The position numbers and the translations under genes were made by a program. Positions 16,839-25,400 of a DNA stretch of 64,000 nucleotides are shown in pieces. The DNA comes from Chloroflexota bacterium (lineage in GTDB: Bacteria; Chloroflexota; Anaerolineae; B4-G1), in contig JAAEPW010001273.1 in the NCBI GenBank assembly GCA_024232355.1, positions 1 to 64,000 of the forward strand, in the 5' to 3' direction. Position 1 is the first letter of the stretch; each line of letters opens with the position of its first letter. The notes below the pieces were generated by a model. It saw only the letters and a list, made by a program, of their open reading frames with translations. It was not told the DNA's origin and did no database searches.

Positions 16839-18185
16839 ATGAATTTCTCACTTAAATCGTGGAAAGAGCGATTCCTGTATACCCCACAACCGGACGATGA
16901 TCGCAGCCGGCTGCGGACGGTTCTCGATAGCCTGATTCTCCACCTGCATCCTACCCGGGTACCGGCGTCAGCCATCCGCTTTACCTACACGTGGGGCCTG
17001 GGTGGCGTGGCCGCCGTGCTGTCTGTGCTGTTGGGCTTGACCGGCGTGATGCTAATGTTCCGCTACGAGCCTACTGTTGACCGGGCCTATGCCAGCATCT
17101 TGGCACTGGAGGCTGAGGTCGTGTTCGGTTCCTTGATTCGGTCGATCCATCACTGGTCGGCTTCGGCGTTGGTCGTGGTCGCTTGCTTGCACCTGGTGCG
17201 TGTTTTTCTCACTGGTGGGTTCAAAAAAGGGCGCTTTGTGAACTGGCTGATCGGGATCGGGCTGCTGCTGCTCACGTTGTTCTTTAACTTTACCGGCTAC
17301 TTGCTGCCCTGGGACCAGTTGGCCTATTGGGCCATGACGATAAGCACCACAATGATCGGTTATATTCCGTTGATCGGTGAGGCGATCAAATACCTGGTGC
17401 TGGCTGGGCCAGAGGTGGGACAAGGCACACTGAGCAATTTTTACGCGCTTCACGTGGCAATGCTCCCAGCAGTGGGCGCGGTCGCCTTGGGCTATCACTT
17501 TTGGCGAGTGCGCAAAGATGGCGGTATCTCACAACCTGTACGCAAAGAGGGGCAGCGAATAGAACGAGTAACGACCATCCCTCATTTATTGCGTAAAGAG
17601 ATCGCCGTGGCGGTGGTAGTGATCACGGCTATCGCCATCTGGGGAATGCTAATACCCGCTCCCTTGGAAGAATTGGCGAATCCAGACTATCCTCCCAGTC
17701 CGGCCAAAGCCGCCTGGTACTTTGTGGGTTTGCAAGAGTTACTGTTGCATATGGACCCGTTGGCCTTTATCATCCTGTCGTGTATCGTGTTGGCCGGTAT
17801 GGTGTTTTTACCCCGCTGGGACAAGCAAGACGAGAACATTGGCGTCTATTTTCGTTCCTCTGTGGGACGGCGGGCGGCGTTTATGGGAGGAGTGGTCAGC
17901 ACATATATAGTGCCACTCTTGGTAGTGACAGACGAGTTCTGGATCAATCTACCGGCCATGCTGCCGCAATGGCCCGTTATTATCTCAAATGGACTGATAC
18001 CATTGTTATTTATCCTGGCTGGTTTGGCAGCCATTTATTGTTTCGCACGTTGGGCGCTCAAGGCAAACCACAGTGAGGCGTTGGTGGGAGTCTTTGCTTG
18101 TGTCATGGTTGGACTGGTCATGTTGACGATCATTGGCTACTTTTTCCGCGGCCCGAGTATGACCTTGGTCTTGCCCTTTCAATAG
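16839..18185 (+). CDS. Cytochrome b of a Rieske/cytochrome b complex
   Basis: Membrane cytochrome b with N- and C-terminal halves in one 448-residue chain, the quinol-oxidising core of a bc-type complex. Heme-b ligands are His104 (or 105) and His118 in one helix and His205 and His220 in another. The spacings of 14 and 15 residues are those of cytochrome b6, whereas mitochondrial-type cytochrome b has 14 and 14. The Qo-site PEWY motif is replaced by AAWY (AKAAWYFVGLQELL, about 289-302), so the catalytic Glu is absent at that place, as in some non-canonical bc complexes. The Rieske gene follows after 114 nt holding a palindromic repeat, then two multiheme cytochromes, which probably replace cytochrome c1/f. 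Confidence 0.92.
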   Translation: MNFSLKSWKERFLYTPQPDDDRSRLRTVLDSLILHLHPTRVPASAIRFTYTWGLGGVAAVLSVLLGLTGVMLMFRYEPTVDRAYASILALEAEVVFGSLIRSIHHWSASALVVVACLHLVRVFLTGGFKKGRFVNWLIGIGLLLLTLFFNFTGYLLPWDQLAYWAMTISTTMIGYIPLIGEAIKYLVLAGPEVGQGTLSNFYALHVAMLPAVGAVALGYHFWRVRKDGGISQPVRKEGQRIERVTTIPHLLRKEIAVAVVVITAIAIWGMLIPAPLEELANPDYPPSPAKAAWYFVGLQELLLHMDPLAFIILSCIVLAGMVFLPRWDKQDENIGVYFRSSVGRRAAFMGGVVSTYIVPLLVVTDEFWINLPAMLPQWPVIISNGLIPLLFILAGLAAIYCFARWALKANHSEALVGVFACVMVGLVMLTIIGYFFRGPSMTLVLPFQ

Positions 18186-18203
18186 CCGCAATCAGAATTC
18201 TTA

Positions 18204-18249
18204 CCACGAATTGCACGAATTCCACCAATTTCCTGATACAAATTCGTGG
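18204..18249. repeat. Dispersed palindromic repeat (CCACGAATT family), short copy
   Basis: CCACGAATTGCACGAATT (18204-18221) recurs identically at 27237-27254, and here AATTCGTGG (18241-18249) gives a 9-bp inverted partner. It lies between the cytochrome b and Rieske genes and does not interrupt either. It looks like a REP/MITE-type intergenic element. Confidence 0.6.
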
Positions 18250-18299
18250 CGAAAAAATCTTTGGTGAGCAAGTGCGACAAGTAGATTAGGAGCTAGTGA

Positions 18300-18818
18300 A
18301 TGAACACAAAGTCAGAGCTGATGTGTCAGATGCCAGAGGGATCTCAAGAACTCTCGCGCCGCAATTTTCTCAAGTTGGGCATTGGCGTGTTGGGTGTGAT
18401 TGCAACACTGGAAGCGGGTGCCGCTGGAGTGCTCTTTTTGCAATCACGCGGCCAGGAAGAGGGGTTCGGTGGTCTAATCACTGCGGGCTCGATCGATGAT
18501 TTCCCGCTCGGCTCTGTGATCGAATTTCCAGAACATCGTTTCTTCTTGATTCGTTCCCACGACGGTGGATTTCTCGCCGTTCACAATCGCTGCACCCATC
18601 TGGGCTGCACTGTGTTTTGGGACCCCGAGCAGAATCACTTTGTATGCCCCTGTCACGCATCTAGCTTTGACTTTTACGGTGATTTTGAGAGTCCTCCTGT
18701 ACCTCGTCCACTGGATACGCTTTCAATACAGATCAAAGAGGATATGGTGGTTCAAGTGGATACTTCTCGTTTGCAACAACGCGAGAATTTTATGCCAGAG
18801 CAATTGGTTTACGCCTAG
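18300..18818 (+). CDS. Rieske [2Fe-2S] protein
   Basis: Rieske iron-sulfur subunit of the bc-type complex. It has a Tat-type anchor (SRRNFLKLGIGVLGVIATLEAG) and the two cluster-binding loops CTHLGC (Cys98, His100, disulfide Cys103) and CPCHAS (Cys116, disulfide Cys118, His119). All four ligands and both disulfide cysteines are present, so a normal high-potential cluster is expected. The start at 18300 is 6 nt after AGGAGC. It takes electrons from quinol at the cytochrome b Qo site and should pass them to the multiheme cytochromes encoded just downstream. Confidence 0.93.
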   Translation: MNTKSELMCQMPEGSQELSRRNFLKLGIGVLGVIATLEAGAAGVLFLQSRGQEEGFGGLITAGSIDDFPLGSVIEFPEHRFFLIRSHDGGFLAVHNRCTHLGCTVFWDPEQNHFVCPCHASSFDFYGDFESPPVPRPLDTLSIQIKEDMVVQVDTSRLQQRENFMPEQLVYA

Positions 18819-18869
18819 GTTAAAGGGTCTTTTTCAGAGTCGAGTCCAAGCAAAGTGGGTGATGGGAAA

Positions 18870-19244
18870 ATGTATAAAAGCCAAACAATACCCGTACATA
18901 CCGAGTTTGACGTTTTTACGGCGCGGATGCAAGCCCGTGAGATGGCTCGTGAGATTGGCTTTGATGCTGCGAACCAAGCGCGTGTTGCTATGGCGACGAC
19001 ATCATTGGCCCGCGCACTGAGGCTTGGAGAAGCACGGCAAGGCCAAGTCACCCTCAACTGCTTGGGAAATGTTGATCATTGGGGCATGCGGGTAGATTGT
19101 ACAACGGCCAACAGTGCCGGTTGCAAAACCGAATCGTGGGCGTTTACCGATATTGAGTGGATGGTTGATCGGTTGGTTGTTAAAGAGTTACCGTCCAATA
19201 ACCTACAAGTGACTCTTTTTGCCCTGATGCCGAGAATCATATAG
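18870..19244 (+). CDS. RsbT-like anti-sigma/ATPase-fold protein, degenerate
   Basis: The stretch FDVFTARMQAREMAREIGFDAANQARVAMATTSLARAL matches the start of RsbT/SpoIIAB-like serine kinases (HATPase_c fold). The family N box, usually ELARN, here reads SLARA, so the Mg-ATP-coordinating Asn is missing. The DxGxG loop is replaced by CTTANSAGC. It is probably a catalytically dead homologue that could act as a binding partner. The ATG at 18870 is preferred over the GTG at 18855. It sits between Rieske and cytochrome c genes, 51 nt after the former and 17 nt before the latter, so it is likely translated with the respiratory operon. The fold call is by eye. Confidence 0.6.
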   Translation: MYKSQTIPVHTEFDVFTARMQAREMAREIGFDAANQARVAMATTSLARALRLGEARQGQVTLNCLGNVDHWGMRVDCTTANSAGCKTESWAFTDIEWMVDRLVVKELPSNNLQVTLFALMPRII

Positions 19245-19261
19245 ATGAGAGACTAGCACCG

Positions 19262-20179
19262 ATGAAAAGATACGACGTAATCAGTTTGATCGCTTTGTTG
19301 ATTTTGGCAGCCGCTTTGCCGATTTACCTGCTGCAAGAGTCCAATCGAATGGATCACGCTCAAACAGCTCTGCGCGAGCAATTCGTGGTAGATGGCGCCA
19401 TGTTGTACGTCGAGAACTGCATTCTATGCCACGGTCCAACCGGCGATGGAGTTGGCGCTATGCCTGCGCTCAATCACCTATCCTCTGCCGACTCGAACGT
19501 TCTTTACAAAACGATCGCTCTTGCTCCCCATGGGTCGGCTATGGCATCCTGGCACATTGACGAAGGCGGCAGTTTGAACGACTATCAGATCACGGGGTTG
19601 GTGACGCTGATCCAAGATGCCGACTGGCCGCAAGTGGACGAATTGGCATCCACAAGCAACTCGGCCCTTTATACTTCACTGGCTTTGGATACGAACGTGG
19701 ATATGATGGCTATGGAGGGAGTGGGAGAAGACCCGCACGAATGCCGTGCCTGTCACGAAGAGCCAGAGGTCCACGCCGACCGGTTTGGCCTCAATTGCGC
19801 CCGCTGTCACACACTCCAGGCTTGGAAACCGGCTTTGCTGACGCGCCACACATTCCTGCTGGATCACGGAGGAGAGGGACAAGTGGCCTGCCAAACGTGT
19901 CACACGCGCTCCTACTCGGAACACACGTGCTACGAATGTCACGATCACACGCCGGAGCAAATGGAAGAGGCGCACGCTCAAGAAAACATTTTCGAGTTTA
20001 ACGACTGTGCCGTGTGCCATCCCACCGGGCAGGAAGGTGAAGGGGAGCTTTTCCGCAGAAATTACTATGAGGGTTTTGAGGCAGAAGGAGAGCCTGGCTA
20101 TCATGGTATCCAGATCAGCCAAGGAACCCAAGAGAACGAGTTGGTGTTAAAAGTCGGACAGGTCAATATCGACAGATAG
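19262..20179 (+). CDS. Hexaheme cytochrome c (class I domain + five-heme module)
   Basis: A membrane-anchored (MKRYDVISLIALLILAAAL) or exported cytochrome with six CXXCH sites. Residues about 40-125 look like a class I monoheme domain (ENCILCHGPTGDGVGAMP). The second half holds five hemes: CRACH, CARCH, CQTCH, CYECH and CAVCH. That five-heme module is plainly related to the last five hemes of the next protein, with the same LTRHxFLLDHG and CHPTG landmarks. By position after cytochrome b and Rieske it is the likely replacement for cytochrome c1. It starts 17 nt after the RsbT-like gene. Confidence 0.88.
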   Translation: MKRYDVISLIALLILAAALPIYLLQESNRMDHAQTALREQFVVDGAMLYVENCILCHGPTGDGVGAMPALNHLSSADSNVLYKTIALAPHGSAMASWHIDEGGSLNDYQITGLVTLIQDADWPQVDELASTSNSALYTSLALDTNVDMMAMEGVGEDPHECRACHEEPEVHADRFGLNCARCHTLQAWKPALLTRHTFLLDHGGEGQVACQTCHTRSYSEHTCYECHDHTPEQMEEAHAQENIFEFNDCAVCHPTGQEGEGELFRRNYYEGFEAEGEPGYHGIQISQGTQENELVLKVGQVNIDR

Positions 20180-20212
20180 CGCGAAAGTATTTTGACGGGA
20201 GCCAAGACAACG

Positions 20213-21316
20213 ATGCAACTGGGATGGTCTAAACCGCTTTCTATTACAAGTCGCGGTGCACTAGTGATAATATTGATGTTGGTGATGGTGATCGTGGTGG
20301 GCCTTTCCTATCAGGTCGACGTGCGTACCAGTCCGGGACCACTTTCGGCTGTTCAACTACGTGGTGAATCGCTGGGAGGATTTGATTCTCACGCCGAGTT
20401 CCATCACGAGTGCGAACGCTGCCATACGCCCTTTTACAGCGTCAGTGCCAGCCGTTGCCAAAAGTGTCACGTCGAGATCGTCAGAGAACAAAATGAGGGT
20501 AGCGCTTTACACGGACTCTTGCCCGGTACCAACAAATGTCAGAATTGTCACATCGAACACAAGGGGCAAGATGCCGTAATAAGCGCATTACCCCTGGCCA
20601 ACATAGATCACAAGCGGCTTACCGGCTTTAGCCTCATCCGTCACCAAGAGTGCAGTGGAGGGACACCGGCCACTTGTGCAGATTGTCATAGGCAGCACCG
20701 ATTCGCCGCCGAGTGGGTTGATTGTATCACTTGCCATACTGACACCGATCTTGATTTTATGGTCGAACATACGGAACTCTTTGGTGAGGCATGTTTCGAC
20801 TGCCACGATGGTCATGATCGTATGATCGATTTTGCCCATGACTCGATCTTTTTGCTGGATGGCGCACATGACACTGCCGAGTGCGAGGATTGTCACAACG
20901 ATCAGGTTTTTGCTGGCACCTCTCGCGAATGTACAACCTGCCACGAGGAACCAGACGTTCACGCCAGTGAATTTGGCCTCGATTGCTCTCGCTGCCACAC
21001 CGCGCTGGCCTGGGCGCCCGCTGAACTCACTCGACACGTTTTCTTGCTGGACCACGGCGATGAGGGTGAGCTTGATTGTGAAAGGTGTCACGTGGCGAGT
21101 TACGTAGAATACACCTGCTACGATTGTCACGAGCCGGGAGAGATGGAAATAGATCACATTGTGGTGAGCGACCAAGATGGACAATCAATTACGGCACTTG
21201 AGAATTGTATCGAGTGCCACCCCACCGGGCGGGCAGGTGAAGCCAACCAGCTTTATGATTTGCAAGTCCAAGTACCAGCGCCAAGTGTGCGGGTAGCACT
21301 GAGCCTAGATGAATGA
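20213..21316 (+). CDS. Dodecaheme cytochrome c
   Basis: A membrane-anchored multiheme cytochrome of 367 residues from ATG 20213 (a TTG seven codons earlier is less likely). It has an N-terminal helix (ALVIILMLVMVIVVGL) and twelve CXXCH sites: CERCH, CQKCH, CQNCH, CADCH, CITCH, CFDCH, CEDCH, CTTCH, CSRCH, CERCH, CYDCH, CIECH. The last five are a paralogue of the module in the hexaheme protein upstream, 33 nt away. The first seven resemble the cytochrome c7/c3-like repeats of periplasmic electron carriers. It probably carries electrons from the bc complex toward the giant cytochrome encoded next but one. Confidence 0.9.
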   Translation: MQLGWSKPLSITSRGALVIILMLVMVIVVGLSYQVDVRTSPGPLSAVQLRGESLGGFDSHAEFHHECERCHTPFYSVSASRCQKCHVEIVREQNEGSALHGLLPGTNKCQNCHIEHKGQDAVISALPLANIDHKRLTGFSLIRHQECSGGTPATCADCHRQHRFAAEWVDCITCHTDTDLDFMVEHTELFGEACFDCHDGHDRMIDFAHDSIFLLDGAHDTAECEDCHNDQVFAGTSRECTTCHEEPDVHASEFGLDCSRCHTALAWAPAELTRHVFLLDHGDEGELDCERCHVASYVEYTCYDCHEPGEMEIDHIVVSDQDGQSITALENCIECHPTGRAGEANQLYDLQVQVPAPSVRVALSLDE

Positions 21317-21380
21317 CTTGGATCACAGAGTCTGTAGGTGGTTTGTCACTGAGAATGAAACAGAAATGTAGGGAGAATGA

Positions 21381-22409
21381 ATGGAAACCAAGCAAATGAA
21401 AAATAGAACCGGCAAGCTATCACAGACGCACCTGTGGCTTGTGGGGACATTGTGTTTATGTCTGTTTATTTTAAACGTGCAGGCAGTTGTCGCACAGACA
21501 CCCGTTCCACCAGCAGATCAATCGGACGCAGTTCTCACTATCCAACAACTCCGCGTCCAAGTGATGCCCGAGTTTGACGATCCTCGTGTACTGCTCATTA
21601 TCCAGGGACGCTTGGATGCTTCCGATGCGGCCTTTCCCTTGCCCATTACTTTTCGCGTGCCGCGTGGAGCGCAAATCAACCAGATGGCCGTTATGGACAT
21701 ATCCACAGGCGCCACCACCTCTCAGCCTTTTGATGCTCAACCCGATCCCAGTGACCCACGATGGTCGTTGGTAACGTATACTGTCGACAATGCCCATTTC
21801 TTTTACGAGTATTACTATGACCCCATCGAGGGTGAAACAGACAAGCAATTCACCTATGCATTTAGCAGCTTGCAACCCATTAATGACTTTTCAGTAGAGA
21901 TTCAGCAACCCCTAGCAGCGACCGACTTTACCTTGGACCCGCCCCCCACCATCCTTCGCTTTGATGAGGCCTTTGGGTTTACTTACCACCGATTCAATAT
22001 GGATGCCCTGGCTGCCAATGATGAACTAATGATAACCGTCAACTATACCAAGGCGGCTTCTGAACCCTCACTGTCGCGAGAACAGGTAATGGGAATGCAA
22101 GGAAACGATGTCCCATCTGAAATGCCTGCGGTGATGGGGGTCAGTCACGCAACCAGCAGCAGTGTGCCAGAATGGGCATTCGTGCTGCTGGGAGTCACTA
22201 TTCTCGTCATCGGGGGGGGATTTGTTTGGAACCGCACGCAACCGGGTAATACGCCTATAAAAGCGATGGCTCCAAGAGTTTCGATAAACCCAACGGTCTC
22301 CAAAGCCGAGTCTTTGTTAGGGTTTTGCACCCAGTGCGGTGCGACTCTCAAGTCAGGCGCTCACTTTTGCCACATCTGCGGGATACCGTGCAAAGTAGCT
22401 CAAGAGTAA
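21381..22409 (+). CDS. Exported protein with one membrane helix and cytoplasmic double zinc ribbon
   Basis: A signal peptide (WLVGTLCLCLFILNVQAVVAQ) leads to an extracellular beta-rich domain of about 200 residues (VLTIQQLRVQVMPEFDDP onward). One membrane helix (WAFVLLGVTILVIGGGFVW, about 273-291) and a C-terminal zinc ribbon with four Cys in CX2C pairs (FCTQCGATLKSG, FCHICGIPC) follow, which would lie in the cytoplasm. There is no heme motif. It is set between the dodecaheme and giant cytochromes behind AGGGAGA. I recognise the zinc ribbon but not the outer domain. A link between an extracellular event and a cytoplasmic partner, or complex assembly, is inference. Confidence 0.75.
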   Translation: METKQMKNRTGKLSQTHLWLVGTLCLCLFILNVQAVVAQTPVPPADQSDAVLTIQQLRVQVMPEFDDPRVLLIIQGRLDASDAAFPLPITFRVPRGAQINQMAVMDISTGATTSQPFDAQPDPSDPRWSLVTYTVDNAHFFYEYYYDPIEGETDKQFTYAFSSLQPINDFSVEIQQPLAATDFTLDPPPTILRFDEAFGFTYHRFNMDALAANDELMITVNYTKAASEPSLSREQVMGMQGNDVPSEMPAVMGVSHATSSSVPEWAFVLLGVTILVIGGGFVWNRTQPGNTPIKAMAPRVSINPTVSKAESLLGFCTQCGATLKSGAHFCHICGIPCKVAQE

Positions 22410-22436
22410 GTGTATTGTACAGGCGGGAGAAATCGG

Positions 22437-25400
22437 ATGAAAAAAACACTGATCGCATTCATTGTTGTTAACGTCTTGCTGCTCACCATAGCGGCTGGAT
22501 TACTCCTTTTGGCAAAGACGTATCCTTTTCAACCAGGCGATCCGTTTTACAGCGTGCAGCACATCGCCGAGCAGGGACGTTTGCGGTTTACGGCTGGCAA
22601 GGCGCGTCAGGCAAACATCGCTCTCGATCTGGCTGAACGTCGTCTGGCCGACCTGGCGCAGGCTGATGACACTGTCCGAATTAACTCGGCGGTCACCGCT
22701 TTGGATCAAGCCCTAGACGAAACAGTTCGACGCGTCGATGCCATGCCGGTTGCTGGGCGAGGCGAGTTGTTCGAGCGCTTAAAGAAAATTCTAGTGCAAG
22801 CCGAAATCGTCGTGATGGCACTTGAACCGGCTGATGATGCAGTGAGCAGTGATGTCATTGTTGCGCTTGCGCACAAAATTACTCTCTTGCAAAAAGCCGA
22901 CACCAGCAGAGAAATGGTAACCCTAGTTCCTCCGCCTCCTCCTACACTTTTTGATGCTATTCCTATTCCATTTTTGAGTGAAGAAATAGATCACGAATTT
23001 TATCCCCTCGTCGATGGGCACGCCGAGGCCGAGCTTGAATGTGCCGATTGCCACGAGGATGGTCAATATGCGGACACCTCGATTGAATGTGCCAGTTGTC
23101 ACGATATTTTGCCCGATCTCCTTTACCCGGATCATTTTGCTGGCAAGTGTGACGACTGTCACGATATTGAAAGCGGCGATTGGGCTTTTGCTACCCAGAC
23201 TCGCGGGGATTTCGCGTGGTCAGAGTGTTGGATTCCCCAGCAAGTTGACGGTGCAGAGCGAAGAATTCGAACAGGCTCATCCCTCTGTATCAGCGACGTA
23301 AAAACCACCTCTCGATTTAACCACATAGGCGTGATCGAATGTTTCTCCTGCCACCAAGAGGATCTTCCTCCCGATCACTATGTTGGCGAGGAGAATTATC
23401 CGTGGTATTTGGTCCAGTTTCCGGCGAGCGCGACGACCCGCTACATGAGCTTGGACAGTGATTTACGATATCTCAAGTGGTCAACCAAGAATACAGAAAA
23501 CATATCCCCCATGTCTGGCACAAATACTTGGTATATGAAGCGGTTGCCCCAAGATACCACACACCGATACTTGGGGGTGGATAATTACGAGTGGTATTTT
23601 GCGCGGGTGTCAGAGAACACATTGCAGCAATCGTATGGCTCTTTGAGATATTTATACCTAGGCACTTGTGTAGACTGTCACGCCAATGCCACTGATTGGA
23701 AAGACACAGGCTTTGATCATGTAGGCTTTTCCGATTGTGAATCTTGTCACTTGAAGGACAACCCTGACGACCATTACATTGGGCAATGTTCCAAATGCCA
23801 CAACACCTCCGATTGGGAACAAGTGACGTTCGATCATACGGGCCTTTCGGATTGCCAATCGTGTCATACACTGACAGAGAGTCATTACGAGGGCCAGTGC
23901 ACCGATTGTCACAATACCTACAACTGGAACGAGGTCGAATTTAACCATGCTGCTTCGATGGATTGCGCTAGTTGTCACAGTAACACTGCCCCGGCCAACC
24001 ATTACTCTGGACAGTGCTCAGACTGTCATAGTACCGGCAACTGGACAGAAAATTGGATTAACCACGCTGGTCTCTCCAACTGTAGGGATTGCCACAGTCA
24101 ACCCAATCATTATTCTGGGCAGTGCTCCAAGTGCCACAGCACCAGCAGTTGGAACTTTAACCACAGTAGTAGCAGCAATTGTCAATCGTGTCATACAGCA
24201 CCGAGGGAGCATTATGAGGGGCAATGTTCCAACTGTCACAATACGGATGATTGGAACAATATCAATTTTACTCACAGTGGACTGGTTGACTGCCAGTCAT
24301 GTCATACATCTCCGCCCAATCATTACAGTGGTCAATGTTCAAATTGTCACAATACGGATATCTGGACTGGAATAACCTTTACCCATGAAGGCTTTACGGA
24401 TTGCATATCGTGCCATAGCCAACATGCGCCACCCGACCACTATGATGGACAGTGCTCTAATTGTCACTGTACCTGTGATTGGAGCAACATCAAGGACCAT
24501 CGTCGCGGCAGTGACTGTCAGTCATGTCATGACATCGACGCGCCGTCAGACCACTATACCGGTCAATGTTCCAACTGTCACAATACCCACGACTGGAGCC
24601 AGATTGACTTTGATCACAGTGGTCTCATTGATTGTCAATCGTGCCACACTACCGATGCGCCACCAGACCACTATGACGGGCAATGTTCCAACTGTCACAA
24701 TGTCAATGATTGGATCAATGTTACCTTTGATCACAGCGGATATGTCGATTGCAGATCGTGCCATATCCCACCGGACGGCGACGATCACTATGCCGGCCAA
24801 TGTTCCAATTGCCACAACCGTGAGAACTGGACTGAAATCAGTTTTAATCACGCGAGTGCCGATAATTGCTCATCGTGCCACGATGCACCAAGTGGTCACT
24901 GGCCCGGACAGTGCTCCAACTGCCATAACAGTACTGGTGACTGGACCAGCGTCATTTTTGATCACGGTACTTACAGTGACTGCAAATCTTGTCATCAACG
25001 TCCTGCCGGACACACCAACATTCGTGGTCAATGTTCCAATTGCCATTATATCGACAACTGGGCCGACATCAAACATGATGGCCTGCCAGATGATTGCCGG
25101 TCGTGTCATACTGTCGATGCACCGCCGGACCACTATGATACACAGTGTTCCAACTGTCACAACGGCACCGACAACTGGACCGACATTACCTTTAACCATA
25201 ATGAGCTTAGCGATTGTCAGGAGTGCCACACCGACGACGCACCGCCAGATCACCATGATGGCCAGTGCTCAGATTGTCACAACGGTACCGATACTTGGAC
25301 CGACATTACTTTGACCCACGATGTTCTCCCCGATTGTCAGGCGTGCCACACCGTCGATGCGCCGCCGAACCACTATCCTAGTCAGTGTTCCAACTGTCAC

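Noticed and set aside
23160..23680. Frameshift suspected between hemes 4 and 5 of the giant cytochrome
   Set aside because: Sequence here is heme-free and odd (WYLVQF, KWSTKN), but the frame stays open and returns to CXXCH modules in the same frame, so no frameshift is needed.
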